A DNA stretch of 64,000 bases from Kribbella catacumbae DSM 19601 (GCF_000372465.1 NZ_AQUZ01000025.1:66557-130556); one strand, 5' to 3'. Counted from the stretch's first letter, positions 44,007 to 55,105 are shown. Notes: generated by a model not told the origin, from the letters alone. Numbers and translations are program-made.

Positions 44007-44073
44007 TGGGAGCGCTCCCAAGAGCATCGAGGGGCCTGTAGTGACTGTCAAGAGCTCAGTGGGAGCGTTCCCA
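44007..44073. promoter_or_regulatory. two CebR-type operators
   Basis: TGGGAGCGCTCCCA at 44007-44020 is a perfect 14-bp palindrome and matches the known Streptomyces CebR site. TGGGAGCGTTCCCA at 44060-44073 differs by one base. They lie about 35 and 90 bp before the binding-protein start. Confidence 0.88.
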
Positions 44074-44180
44074 AATCGATACTGGGCGAGAATCGGGAAC
44101 AGCAGTTGCTACCTCGGACAAGAAGCGGGGGACCTCGGACACGTCCTGCCTTGTCCGAGGTCCCCAGTGATTGCCCGAGA

Positions 44181-44801
44181 TCAGGTCAGCTCGGGTACGC
44201 GCAAGTGGGCCAGCGCGAGTTCGAACTCGCCCACATCGAGCAACTCTGCCCCGGCGTCCTTCGAACCCGCCGATCGCAGCGCTGCGGCCGCCTCCCGGTT
44301 GCTCTCCATCGCCTGCACGCTGTCGTACGTCACCGAGGAGACGGCACGACCGGAGCTGCGGTCGACCAGCAGACTGGCGCTGCAGAAGCCGGCCAGTTCC
44401 TCGGCCTTCGGCAGGGATGCCAGCCGGTAGACATCGATCGCCCGGTCCAGGTCCGCGGAATCGACCTGCATCCAAGTGACGCGGACGCAGGCACCCTGCG
44501 TGGACTGGTGGTCGCGGTGCAGGACGGCGATCTCCCACTCGTCGATCTGGGGGCTGCCACCGAGCATCTCACCGATGCGTTCCCGGATCGGCTGGAGTTC
44601 TTCGTCGGTGGCCCGCATCGCCTCCTCGGACCGCCACGCGCTGGTGACGATGCACCGCCCGGACGACCGGTCGACCAGCATGGACAGACCGATACAGCCC
44701 TCCATCTGCGTGATCATGGGCATCACGCTGTCGCGCACTTCAGCCATGCCCGCGTCGATGGACTCCGGCATAGCCATGATCGTGGTGGAACGCGCGTACA
44801 C
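44181..44801 (-). CDS. duplicated antibiotic-biosynthesis-monooxygenase-like (ABM) protein
   Basis: 206 residues made of two similar halves of about 95 residues. The first (VYARSTTIMAMPESIDAGM..., start) and second halves each carry the phrase LxVDRSSGRxV (MLVDRSSGRCIV and LLVDRSSGRAVS). The fold resembles the ferredoxin-like dimer of ABM proteins, here joined in one chain. Its role could be monooxygenase or heme-binding, but no cofactor ligand is clear. GTG 44801 follows GGGGGT by a good distance and starts the domain at its normal point. Confidence 0.72.
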   Translation of the reverse strand: MYARSTTIMAMPESIDAGMAEVRDSVMPMITQMEGCIGLSMLVDRSSGRCIVTSAWRSEEAMRATDEELQPIRERIGEMLGGSPQIDEWEIAVLHRDHQSTQGACVRVTWMQVDSADLDRAIDVYRLASLPKAEELAGFCSASLLVDRSSGRAVSSVTYDSVQAMESNREAAAALRSAGSKDAGAELLDVGEFELALAHLRVPELT

Positions 44802-44942
44802 GGTCCACCCCCTTCGGATCTGGGTAGCACCCCGCTGGCGCCACCGGTCGTCCTCCACATTCCTCCGGTCGCCGTCGGCTGGCAATGCCTCTCACCGGCC
44901 TCTCGCTGCCTAACTGTCGGCGCCCGGTGATTGACTGTCCGG

Positions 44943-45680
44943 ATGGCACGTACAAGTACTCCGGACGACGAACTCGCACAGGCCAGAGCCACTCGATGGT
45001 GGGTGCGCGGCCGCCGGGTCGGGTCGGTGGAGCGAGCCGGGAAGTTCATCGACGACGTCGGCTTCGCGCTGCTGTTTCCGGCGCCCCGACCGCTCGGGCC
45101 GTCGCTGTGGGAGGCCGTCGCCGGTGAGGACGCCGAGCCGTTCGCCGACGGCATGGGCGAGAACGAGCAGAAGGTCTGGGGTTGGAAGGACGAGCTCCCC
45201 CGCCGCGGCCTCGCCTGGTACGGCGCCTTCATCGGCGGGCGTGGCACCTTGCTGTCCCCCACGCTCCTCGCCGCTCTCTATCCAGGCGACGGCGAACTGG
45301 ACGACCACGAGCGACTGGAGCTCTCACCCGCGGCCCACGAGCTCGCCGCCGCCCTGGCCCTGGAGCCGATGTCCAGCGCCTCGCTCCGGGTCCTGCTCGG
45401 CGACAAGAACAAGTACCAGCGGGCGATCGGTGAGCTCCAGAAGAACCTGCTCGTGACCACCGCCGGCGTCGAGGAGCAGGGCAACGGCTGGCCCGCCACC
45501 CTGCTCACCCTCACCTGCGAGCAGTTCGACGTCGGCGGCCGCGCCGATCACCGCGAGGCGGCCGAGCAGTACCTCGACACCATGCTGGACGCCACCCCAG
45601 CAGAGCTGGCGCGTGCCTTCCGTTGGCCTACCGCCAAGGCTCGTGACCTTCTGAACGAGCTAGGCCCGTCGATGAGCTGA
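44943..45680 (+). CDS. uncharacterised actinobacterial protein, possibly winged-helix (AlkZ-related)
   Basis: 245 residues, soluble. Repeated short helical and Leu-rich parts with LSPAAHELAAALALEPMSSASLRVLLGDKNKYQRAIGELQKNLLV (middle part about 132-150) resemble the helix-turn-helix repeats of AlkZ/YcaQ-type DNA glycosylases. The catalytic QxQ motif of AlkZ is not visible, so activity is not assumed. The relation is a weak resemblance. It is a single gene divergent from the ABM gene. Confidence 0.55.
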   Translation: MARTSTPDDELAQARATRWWVRGRRVGSVERAGKFIDDVGFALLFPAPRPLGPSLWEAVAGEDAEPFADGMGENEQKVWGWKDELPRRGLAWYGAFIGGRGTLLSPTLLAALYPGDGELDDHERLELSPAAHELAAALALEPMSSASLRVLLGDKNKYQRAIGELQKNLLVTTAGVEEQGNGWPATLLTLTCEQFDVGGRADHREAAEQYLDTMLDATPAELARAFRWPTAKARDLLNELGPSMS

Positions 45681-45685
45681 GTTGG

Positions 45686-46036
45686 TCAGTGCTCTTCGGC
45701 CAGGTCGAAGACATTGCCTTCGGGGTCGGCCAGGGTGACCCAGTGGGCGCCGTACTCGTCGAACTCGCCGACCCGCTTGGCGCCCAGACCGACGATCCGG
45801 TCGACTTCGGCGGCCCAGTCGGCGGTGGCGAGATCGATGTGCAGGCGGTTCTTGCCGGCCCGCGCCTCGGGTACCTGGATGAACATCAGCGCGACGCCCT
45901 CGCCGCCCTTGTTCACGGTCGCGAAGAACTCGTTGCCTTCAGCATCGACCTTGGACTGCAGGACACCGGCCCAGAAGCCCGCCAGCTCGCCGGCGTTGGC
46001 GCAGTCGAAGACGACGTGTTCGAGGGTGATGGTCAT
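45686..46036 (-). CDS. VOC/glyoxalase family protein
   Basis: 116 residues with one vicinal oxygen chelate domain: LEHVVFDCANAGELAGFWAGVL (about 4), KNRLHIDL (metal His in KNRLHIDLAT, about 62) and DPEGNVFDLAE at the end (metal Glu). The substrate is unknown. It follows the MerR gene by 6 bp in the same direction, suggesting co-transcription. Confidence 0.9.
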   Translation of the reverse strand: MTITLEHVVFDCANAGELAGFWAGVLQSKVDAEGNEFFATVNKGGEGVALMFIQVPEARAGKNRLHIDLATADWAAEVDRIVGLGAKRVGEFDEYGAHWVTLADPEGNVFDLAEEH

Positions 46037-46042
46037 GGTGGT

Positions 46043-46864
46043 TCAGCCTTTCAGAGTGGGGATCCGCTGGATCGGCCAGCAGATCTCGGTACGGAACTGG
46101 GATTCGTCGACGACGTCGCCCGGGCCGACGACGTACAGCTCGCGGATCGGCCCGGGTGCGACCTCGCAGTACTCCGCGACGTGGCTGCCGAGCGCGCCGT
46201 AGACGCGGTCGAAGTCCGTGAACGGCCCTTCGTACATCGTGATCGCGAAGAAGCCGGCCGGCAGATCCACCAGCCCGACGCGATCGATCGCGGGCTGGTC
46301 CGGCGCGACCGGCAGGAACCCGACCACTTCGCCGACCTCTTCGGTGAAGAACTCGTCGCTGTACGTCGCGCCGGCGGTGGCAGTGATGCCGTGCATGCCG
46401 GCGATCTCGCCGAGCAGGCCGAAGGTCGACTCGCACCACTCGCTGATCGTGTCGCGCTCGACCCGGTCGGTGACGGAGTACGCCCGGAACGCGGGCATGA
46501 ACCGGTATTCGACCGCGAGCTCGGCCATCGGCAGTGTCAGCATCGAGCGGAGTGAGGCGACCACATCCCGGGTCTGGGCGAGTTCGCGCTCCATCTGGTC
46601 CAGATGCAACCGCAGCGTCTGGTCGCGAGTCTGGACATCGGGTGCCTCGACCACCGCCCGCACCTGGGCGAGCGGCATCTGCAGATCCCGGAGCCGCCGG
46701 ATCAACTGCGCGATCGGCACCTGCGCCGTCTCGTACCGCCGGTACCCCGACGACGCATCGATCCGCGCGGGCGCCAGCAGCCCGATCTCGTGATAGTGAT
46801 GCAAGGTCTTCACGCTGAGATGCGTAAGCCTGGAGAACTCCCCGATGGTCACCGACGCCGTCAT
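46043..46864 (-). CDS. MerR family regulator with GyrI-like effector domain
   Basis: 273 residues. The MerR helix-turn-helix (IGEFSRLTHLSVKTLHHYHEIGLL, first part about 6-24) is followed by a coiled helix (about 75-118) and a GyrI-like/effector-binding domain (about 125-273, with PAGFFAITMYEGPFTDF). It likely activates its neighbours on binding a small organic molecule, as BmrR-type members do. GGAGG lies 8 nt before ATG 46864, preferred over an upstream in-frame start. The VOC gene follows directly. Confidence 0.9.
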   Translation of the reverse strand: MTASVTIGEFSRLTHLSVKTLHHYHEIGLLAPARIDASSGYRRYETAQVPIAQLIRRLRDLQMPLAQVRAVVEAPDVQTRDQTLRLHLDQMERELAQTRDVVASLRSMLTLPMAELAVEYRFMPAFRAYSVTDRVERDTISEWCESTFGLLGEIAGMHGITATAGATYSDEFFTEEVGEVVGFLPVAPDQPAIDRVGLVDLPAGFFAITMYEGPFTDFDRVYGALGSHVAEYCEVAPGPIRELYVVGPGDVVDESQFRTEICWPIQRIPTLKG

Positions 46865-46974
46865 GGCCCTACCCTCCACCCTCCGCCTACCGGAGAGTCA
46901 ACAGGCACTCCAGATCGGCAGGCCGCACCACCGAGCTGCACTCGGAGTTGAGGGTCGCGAGGCGTCGAACGCAG

Positions 46975-47032
46975 TCGACCGCCACCGGGGGCGCGGTGGC
47001 GGTCGAGCTGCTGGTGTCCCCGTGCGGACACC
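46975..47032. terminator. two hairpins downstream of the GH30 gene
   Basis: TCGACCGCCACC (46975-46986) pairs perfectly with GGTGGCGGTCGA (46995-47006). A second 7-bp hairpin follows, 47013-47019 with 47026-47032. They lie past the stop of the leftward GH30 gene (47077) and before the MerR gene. The GACCGCCACC core matches the outer core of the inverted-repeat elements. Confidence 0.55.
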
Positions 47033-47076
47033 TGGTCAGGTGGTGAGGGTGCTGCAGGTACTGCGGGCGCTGCGGG

Positions 47077-48975
47077 TCAGATCACCCATTTCTGGTTTGC
47101 GGCGCCGGTGCAAGTCCAGATCTGCAGGCGGGTGCCGTTGGCGGAGTTGTTGCCGCTGACATCGAGACACTTGTTCGCCTGTGGATTCACCAGGTCTTGA
47201 CCGGCCGTGTACGTCCATTGCTGGGCGGCACTGCCGTTGCAGGTGTAGAGCTGGGTCTGCGCCCCGTCGGCGGTAGAGCCGGCGGCTACATCGAGGCACT
47301 TGCCAAGCGCACGAAGGGTGCCATCGCCAGGCCGGGTCCACTGCTGGGCGGCCGTACCGTTGCAGTCGTACAGGTTGACCGCGGTGCCGTCGGTACTGCT
47401 CGCCCCGGCCACATCGATGCACTTGCCGGCCAAGCCGGTGATCTGACCGCCGCCACCGCCGCCACCCTGGGTGCCGGACCAGGTGAAGGTCGCCGAGGTC
47501 TTGGTGGGCAGCGTGTAGACGAAGGACTGGTTGCCCCAGTTCACCCGCACCGACTGGTTGCCACCGGTGGTGTTGTAGGCGATCAGCGCCTTCGAGCCGT
47601 CGGGGTTCTTCCAGGCGACGTTCTTCACCGAACTGTTCGCGTCCGACTGGATCCGGACCGCGCCCGGCTTCACGAACTTGGTCAGGTGGCCCATCGTGTA
47701 GTACTCGATCGTCTTGTCGACCTGACCGGCTCGCGAGCCGCCGCGCTGGATGGTGACCAGCCCGGTGCACACGTTGCAGCCGGCACCGACGTACGGAAGC
47801 ATGTTCTGGTCCTGGCCGAGGCTCCACTTGACCCAGGACTTGCTCCAGTTCCGGGTGTAGTCGATCAGGTTGTTCATGTCCTCGACCTGCTGGTTCGGGA
47901 TCCAGGTACCGCCCGAGTGCTCGGTCATGTACTGGTTCACGGCCGGGAACTGGTTGTGGATGGTGCTCTGCAGGCCCACGTCACCGCCGTACCCGTGCCA
48001 GGCGATGCCGCCGAACAGCGGGTCGGCGCGCAGCCCGGCATCGTTCAGCGGGACCGAACCGAGGTCGTTGTAGTTGCCCCAGTTGTAGTCCAGGATCATC
48101 ACCTTGGTGGTGATCCCGGCGGCCCGGAAGGCCGGCAGCAGGTGGTTCTTGGTGAAGTTCAGCAGGCCGGCGCCGTTCCAGTTCATCGACGCGTAGCCGG
48201 TGTCGTCGGTACCGCAGCAGGTCGGCTCGTTCTGCACCGACACGTAGTCGATCTTCAGCCCCTGCGCCGCGTTCTGCTGCACGTACTTCACGAAGTACTG
48301 CGCGTACATCGGGTAGTACTCCGCCTTGAGCCAGCCACGGTTGGTGAACTTGTTGTTGTCCTTCATCCAGGCCGGCGCACTCCACGGCGCGCCCTTGACC
48401 TTCAGCGCCGGGTTCAACTGCTTGGCCTGCTTGGTCAGCGGGACCACGTCCGCCAGGTCGTGATTGATGCTGAAGTCGTTCAGGTCGCAGCAGGAGTCGT
48501 CGTAGGAGTAGTTGAACCGGGCCAGGTCGGAGGCGCCCATCGGGTTGCGGGTGAAGGCCAGCCCGATGCCGTTGACCGGGTCGAACAGGTCCTTCATCAC
48601 CTGGTTGCGGGTCGTCGCGGTGATCGTGTTGCTGCTGTTCAGCAGCCAGGCGGCGCTGTCGGTGAAGGAGGCGCCACCGCCCTCGAAGGTCTGGTACGTC
48701 GTGTTCTCGTTGACGTTGACCGTCTGGTTCGCCGTACCGCCGGCCGGGCCGAAGTTCACCGGCGTCTGCCGCTGCAGACCGCGGGTCACGTTCCGGCCGC
48801 CGGAGTCGTTGGTGCTGGTCAGCCAGACGTTGACCTGCTCGCCGGCCGCGTGCGCCTGCTGGGGGTTGCTGATGCCGAATCCGGTCGCGATCACGGACAG
48901 GGCCGCGAGTCCGGCCAGGGCCGGAAGGAGGCGGCCGCGGCGGTGACCGCGGCGTTGGGTCCCGTTCGAGGGCAT
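47077..48975 (-). CDS. secreted GH30 glucanase with C-terminal CBM13 (ricin-type lectin) domain
   Basis: 632 residues: a Sec signal peptide (about 1-43), a GH30 catalytic domain (about 50-495), a Gly-rich linker, and a CBM13/ricin-B beta-trefoil (about 505-632, with repeated QxW-type ends such as QQWTRPGDG and QKWVI). The acid/base is Glu250 (SVQNEPTCC) and the nucleophile Glu352 (MTEHSGGTW). GH30 enzymes of this style attack beta-1,6-glucan (or related). It diverges from the GH16 gene around one shared operator at 49163. The lectin domain should bind the polymer. GGGAG precedes ATG 48975. Confidence 0.93.
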   Translation of the reverse strand: MPSNGTQRRGHRRGRLLPALAGLAALSVIATGFGISNPQQAHAAGEQVNVWLTSTNDSGGRNVTRGLQRQTPVNFGPAGGTANQTVNVNENTTYQTFEGGGASFTDSAAWLLNSSNTITATTRNQVMKDLFDPVNGIGLAFTRNPMGASDLARFNYSYDDSCCDLNDFSINHDLADVVPLTKQAKQLNPALKVKGAPWSAPAWMKDNNKFTNRGWLKAEYYPMYAQYFVKYVQQNAAQGLKIDYVSVQNEPTCCGTDDTGYASMNWNGAGLLNFTKNHLLPAFRAAGITTKVMILDYNWGNYNDLGSVPLNDAGLRADPLFGGIAWHGYGGDVGLQSTIHNQFPAVNQYMTEHSGGTWIPNQQVEDMNNLIDYTRNWSKSWVKWSLGQDQNMLPYVGAGCNVCTGLVTIQRGGSRAGQVDKTIEYYTMGHLTKFVKPGAVRIQSDANSSVKNVAWKNPDGSKALIAYNTTGGNQSVRVNWGNQSFVYTLPTKTSATFTWSGTQGGGGGGGQITGLAGKCIDVAGASSTDGTAVNLYDCNGTAAQQWTRPGDGTLRALGKCLDVAAGSTADGAQTQLYTCNGSAAQQWTYTAGQDLVNPQANKCLDVSGNNSANGTRLQIWTCTGAANQKWVI

Positions 48976-49009
48976 GGCGGAATCTCCCTTTTTGCTCAAG
49001 GCCTTCACG

Positions 49010-49038
49010 GGTGGATGGAGCCACAGGTGGATGGAGCC
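49010..49038 (+). repeat. 13-bp direct repeat in the GH30 leader
   Basis: GGTGGATGGAGCC occurs at 49010-49022 and again at 49026-49038, a 16-bp period, upstream of the GH30 start. It may be a recent slip duplication or a binding site. Confidence 0.5.
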
Positions 49039-49162
49039 CCGGGATTCCGGCGTCTGCCCGCGCCGCAACTGGTGGTCAGCAAGAGGTAACCATCGGTGCA
49101 TAGCCGTGTCAACGTCGCGACTCTACTTTTTTCACGACTTATATTTATGCGTGGCCTTGACC

Positions 49163-49176
49163 TGAGAGCGTTCTCA
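49163..49176. promoter_or_regulatory. LacI-type operator TGAGAGCGTTCTCA in the GH30/GH16 divergent region
   Basis: A 14-bp near-palindrome with central CG. An almost identical TGAGAGCGCTTTCA lies before the peptide-type binding protein gene (55092). A nearby AT-rich stretch (49119-49150) probably contains the promoters. This and the nearby LacI gene suggest shared control. Confidence 0.7.
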
Positions 49177-49277
49177 CAGCAGGCTGCGTCCCAGCGATTC
49201 CCTGTCTCGCGACAGTCCGCCCCCGCCCCCTCGGCCGGACGTGCACCACCTCCGGCCGCGCGAGAAATGAGGCACGC

Positions 49278-50558
<1,281 letters not shown>

Positions 50559-50571
50559 CCAGCACCGAGCA

Positions 50572-50612
50572 AAGGGCCCCTATCTCGATTGAGGTAGGGG
50601 CCCTTGTTTTAT
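50572..50612. terminator. Rho-independent terminator between GH16 and GH1 genes
   Basis: A 15-bp stem, 50572-50586 with 50591-50605 (one G-T pair), loop GATT, followed by GTTTTATT on the plus strand. It ends the GH16 transcript and lies at the 3' side of the convergent GH1 gene. Confidence 0.92.
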
Positions 50613-50618
50613 TGCTTG

Positions 50619-51962
50619 CTACAACTGCCGATGGCTCTCGATGAACTTGGTGTAGGTCTTGCCGCTGGTCTTCATGACGCGCGTGCCGGTCGGGTAGTCG
50701 ACGTACGCGAGGCCGAAGCGTGGGGCGTAACCGTAAGCCCACTCGAAGTTGTCCATCAGGGACCAGGCGAAGTAGCCCGCGAGTGGAGCGCCCTGCTGGA
50801 CCGCGCGGACGCAGGCGGCCAGATGGCCTTCCAGGTAAGCAGTTCGGTCGGTGTCGTCGACGGCAAAGGACGCGTCGGGCTGGTCGACCCAGGCCGAGCC
50901 GTTCTCAGTGATGTAGATCTTCTCGGCGCCGTACTCCTTGGCCAGCCGGAGGATCAACTCCTCCAGGCCCGCCGGGTGGACCTCCCAGTCGAGCATCGTG
51001 TGCGTGGCGTTCGAGCCCGGGACCTGGCTGAATCCCAGCACAGGAACGGAATCGTCGGCCTTGATGAGCTGGCGGAAGTAGTAGTTCAGGCCCACGAAAT
51101 CGGTCGGCGCCGCGATGATCTCGGCGTCACCGGGCTGCTCGGGCAACTCGACGCCGTACACGTCGACCATGTCCGCCGGGAAGCCGCGACCGAACAACGG
51201 GTCGAGCCACCAGCGGTTGATGTGCCCATCGGCGACCTGCGCGGCGCGGATGTCGGCGGCCGCGGAACTAGCCGGCTCACAGCCGCTGAGGTTGACGACC
51301 AGGCCGACCGACGGCGGCTCCGGCGCCGTCTCTCTGAGCGCCGCAACGCCGAGGCCGTGCGCAAGCATCAGGTTGTACGACGCCCGCACCGCGACCGCCG
51401 GATCCTTGATGCCGGGCGCCATCCGCCCTTCCCAGTGACCGATCCAGGCCGAGCACAGCGGCTCGTTCAGGGTGACCCAGTCGGTGACGCGATCACCGAG
51501 CTTGGCCCCGACAACCGCCGCGTACTCCGCGAACCGGTACGCCGTATCGCGGTTCTCCCAGCCACCGAGATCCTGGAGCGCTTGCGGCAGATCCCAGTGG
51601 TACAAGGTGATAAAGGGTTTGATGCCATTGGCAAGCAAATCGTCGACGACCCGCTCGTAGTACGCGAGGCCTGCCACGTTGACCGCGCCAGAACCGGTCG
51701 GGATCACCCGTGGCCAGGCGATCGAGAACCGATACGCGTCGACACCAAGCTGCTTCAACAGCTCGAGATCCTCAGGCCACCGACGGTAGGAGTCGCACGC
51801 GACGTCCCCGGTGTCGCCGTTGTCGATCGCACCAGGAACACGGCAGAAACTGTCCCAAATCGACGGCAACCGGGCGTCGGCATCAACCGCACCTTCAATC
51901 TGGTAGGCCGAGGTAGCAGTACCCCAGACGAAGTCCTGCCGCAGCGGAGAGAGCTCGACCAT
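50619..51962 (-). CDS. GH1 beta-glucosidase (glucan locus, first)
   Basis: 447 residues, no signal peptide. The acid/base lies in TLNEPLCSAW (about 162) and the nucleophile in YITENGSAW (about 353). The N-terminal phrase PGAIDNGDTGDVACDSY is shared with the third GH1 in the window. It would hydrolyse imported gluco-oligosaccharides. It is transcribed toward the GH16 terminator and has no adjacent transporter on its strand. No operator of the 49163 type is visible before it. Confidence 0.94.
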   Translation of the reverse strand: MVELSPLRQDFVWGTATSAYQIEGAVDADARLPSIWDSFCRVPGAIDNGDTGDVACDSYRRWPEDLELLKQLGVDAYRFSIAWPRVIPTGSGAVNVAGLAYYERVVDDLLANGIKPFITLYHWDLPQALQDLGGWENRDTAYRFAEYAAVVGAKLGDRVTDWVTLNEPLCSAWIGHWEGRMAPGIKDPAVAVRASYNLMLAHGLGVAALRETAPEPPSVGLVVNLSGCEPASSAAADIRAAQVADGHINRWWLDPLFGRGFPADMVDVYGVELPEQPGDAEIIAAPTDFVGLNYYFRQLIKADDSVPVLGFSQVPGSNATHTMLDWEVHPAGLEELILRLAKEYGAEKIYITENGSAWVDQPDASFAVDDTDRTAYLEGHLAACVRAVQQGAPLAGYFAWSLMDNFEWAYGYAPRFGLAYVDYPTGTRVMKTSGKTYTKFIESHRQL

Positions 51963-52431
51963 CGGTGACCCCCAGGGGGTAGTTGGCGGGTTTTTTCAAA
52001 GCATAGTTGAAGCCCTGAACCCGCCCTAGCAACCCAGGTTCCGGAACCACCCCAACCCCACCAAAGCCCCAGGCGCAGCAGTCCAGCACTCACCTCCCGC
52101 GCCCAGCCTCTCCGCCAACCGCAACTCCACGCCGACTAGCCAGCGGCCTCGGACAGCCCAAAGCCAGCAGGATCGGCATGCCAGCGCTCGCCTCCTGCCT
52201 ACCGGCTCTTCGGGTACTGCGGCGCGGCGTTCCTCGGCCAGCGAGCCCGAGCAGCCCGGTGTCGGCAGGCGCCAGCAGCCCGGTGCGGCGGGCACCAGCA
52301 GTCCGGTGCGGCGGGCGGCAGCAGTCCGGTGTCGGCAGGCGCGGCGAGCTGGCCCTCGTCTCCCGCGTGCAGGTGCTTCGGGTGCTGCGGTGGCGCGTGG
52401 GTGGATATGAGGGCGGGGCGCGCCCGGGAAC
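51963..52431. other. gene-free stretch with repeats
   Basis: About 470 bp without a convincing gene. The right part holds four tandem 23-24-bp repeats (52250-52343); the left part (51963-52249) carries no gene or site I can recognise. Confidence 0.6.
52250..52343 (+). repeat. four tandem 23/24-bp repeats
   Basis: Copies at 52250-52273, 52274-52296, 52297-52319 and 52320-52343 all begin AGCAG(C/T)CCGGTG and end GGC-rich. Outer copies have GTCGGCAGGCG where the inner ones have CGGCGGGC. The array lies between the GH1 and ROK genes. Confidence 0.85.
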
Positions 52432-53664
52432 TCAGTGGGCGCGGGCGGTTTGGTTTTGGGTAGCGCGGTGGGGGGTGCCGCCGTCGCGGAGGAGGCGTAG
52501 GACTGGGAGGGTGGCGGCGCCCATGGCTACGGCGTCGCGGCCTAGTTCGCAGAGTTCGATGGAGACCTGGGCGTAGGGCTGGCGGAGTGCGTGCCGGCCG
52601 ACTGCCTCGCGGAGTTGCGGGAGGTAGCGCTCACCCAGCAACAGACCGGACCAGCCGCCGAGCACGATCTTCTCGGGGTTGAAGAGGTTGACCAGGTTCG
52701 CGAACCCCGCACCGAGATAGCCGATCGTGTCCTCGACAACCTTCGCCGCGACCTCCGAAGTACCGACGGCGTCGAGCAGGCTGTTGAAGGCGGCTTCCTC
52801 GTCACCACCCGGTGTCAGCTCACCGCCGGCCAGCCGGTAGCGCTCGAGCACACCCTCGGCCCCGACGTACGCCTCCAGGCATCCCTCGGCGCCACAGCGA
52901 CACCCGCGGCCGCCGTACATGATCGTCGTGTGGCCCCACTCCCCCGCGCTGCTGCGGATGCCCCGGTAGCTCGAGCCACCAGTGACGAGCGCGGCACCGA
53001 CCCCGGACCCGACCAACGCGACAACGGCATCCGTCGCACCCCGCCCGGCGCCGAACCACATCTCGGCCTGGCCGAGCGTGTTCGCGCCGTTGTCGACCTG
53101 GATCGGGATATCCGTCTTGGCGGCCAGCATCGCGCCGAACGGAACCGCGTCCCACCCCAACGTCTGAGCATGTACGACGGCGTCCGCCGGCCCTTCGACG
53201 ATGCCGGCTACAGCCACCCCGAGACCGAGCACCCGGTCAGGCGAGATCCTTGCCTCCCCGAGCACCTCCGCCAGGCCGGCCAGCACATACTTCACGGCGA
53301 GAGCCGGCGCAGGCTTGGGCGTCTCGATCGGGTAGACCATCGTCGCGAGCACGGTCATCGCCAGGTCGAACAGCTCGACCCGGACCCGCGTCTCGCCGAC
53401 CTCGGCGCCGACGACGTACCCGAAGGTCGGGGCGACGCGCAGCAGTACGCGTGGCCGGCCACCGTCGGACTCGACCGACCCGGCCTCCTCGACCAGACCC
53501 TCCTCGATCAGCTCAGCGACCAGGTTGCTCACGCTCGCCGCACTCAGCGAGGTCTGGTGACCCAGCTCGTAGCGGCTGAGCGGCCCGTCCCGGTAAATGC
53601 TGGTCAGCAGCACCGAGCGGTTGGACCGGCGCATGTCGCGCACAGTGGTCCGGCGTACGTCCAT
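52432..53664 (-). CDS. ROK family transcriptional regulator
   Basis: 410 residues: an N-terminal winged helix-turn-helix (LSRYELGHQTSLSAASVSNLVAELIEEGL, middle part about 32-50) and a ROK sugar-kinase-like domain with ALVGSGVGAALVTGGSSYRG (about 222) and the zinc-binding CxCGAEGCLE (about 258). It should repress or activate a sugar gene set with a bound sugar as signal, and it lies within the glucan locus. ATG 53664 is my choice because the helix-turn-helix begins right after; ATG 53739 (in frame) is the alternative. It diverges from the LacI gene. Confidence 0.88.
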   Translation of the reverse strand: MDVRRTTVRDMRRSNRSVLLTSIYRDGPLSRYELGHQTSLSAASVSNLVAELIEEGLVEEAGSVESDGGRPRVLLRVAPTFGYVVGAEVGETRVRVELFDLAMTVLATMVYPIETPKPAPALAVKYVLAGLAEVLGEARISPDRVLGLGVAVAGIVEGPADAVVHAQTLGWDAVPFGAMLAAKTDIPIQVDNGANTLGQAEMWFGAGRGATDAVVALVGSGVGAALVTGGSSYRGIRSSAGEWGHTTIMYGGRGCRCGAEGCLEAYVGAEGVLERYRLAGGELTPGGDEEAAFNSLLDAVGTSEVAAKVVEDTIGYLGAGFANLVNLFNPEKIVLGGWSGLLLGERYLPQLREAVGRHALRQPYAQVSIELCELGRDAVAMGAATLPVLRLLRDGGTPHRATQNQTARAH

Positions 53665-53830
53665 TTTTCTGCGATCCGCCTTCGGAAGTTTGCCGCCTGC
53701 CGGCAGCTGAAATCGATCCCGCCCACGAGACTCCATCATGCCCCAGCACGAGCCCGGAAGGGGCCGCGGCCAAGCCTTCGGCGCACTCGACGGCCCGCCT
53801 CGCCCAGACCCGGCGGGCCACCTTCTTACA

Positions 53831-53945
53831 AATCGTGAACTTAGCCATGATTCGTTATCTCGTCGTGATTGACGTGAGCTGACTCACTCGGCTTCACTCT
53901 ACGGAACCGCTTCCGAAACCGGTTCCGAACACATCGTTCACGAAT
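53831..53945. promoter_or_regulatory. possible operators in the ROK/LacI intergenic region
   Basis: AATCGTGAAC (53831-53840) and GTTCACGAAT (53936-53945) are reverse complements but for one base. Between them, GGAACCGCTTCC (53903-53914) and GAAACCGGTTCC (53915-53926) are adjacent near-palindromes. These are candidate sites for the ROK and LacI regulators flanking them. Confidence 0.45.
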
Positions 53946-53982
53946 CGGCAACAGAAACCCCAACCGCCCGAGGGGAGCTGAA

Positions 53983-55008
<1,026 letters not shown>

Positions 55009-55091
55009 ACTCCGGCGGCGGGGTGGCTGCCCCCGCCCCGCCGCCGGTGAAAAACACCGATACCGATCTGTTAGCGCCGCCGATATTCCCA

Positions 55092-55105
55092 TGAGAGCGC
55101 TTTCA
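55092..55105. promoter_or_regulatory. LacI-type operator TGAGAGCGCTTTCA before the importer
   Basis: A 14-bp near-palindrome, closely similar to TGAGAGCGTTCTCA at 49163, and about 90 bp before the binding-protein start. The likely regulator is the LacI protein encoded just upstream. Confidence 0.7.

Noticed and set aside
44943..45680. Active AlkZ-type DNA glycosylase
   Set aside because: The resemblance is weak and the QxQ catalytic motif is not found; kept as uncharacterised.
47197..49089. 630-codon frame on the plus strand
   Set aside because: Antisense to the GH30 gene, whose catalytic residues and signal peptide are intact.
52026..52576. Small genes in the gap between GH1 and ROK
   Set aside because: Frames on both strands follow the tandem repeats and have Arg/Ala/Gly-rich, domain-free products.
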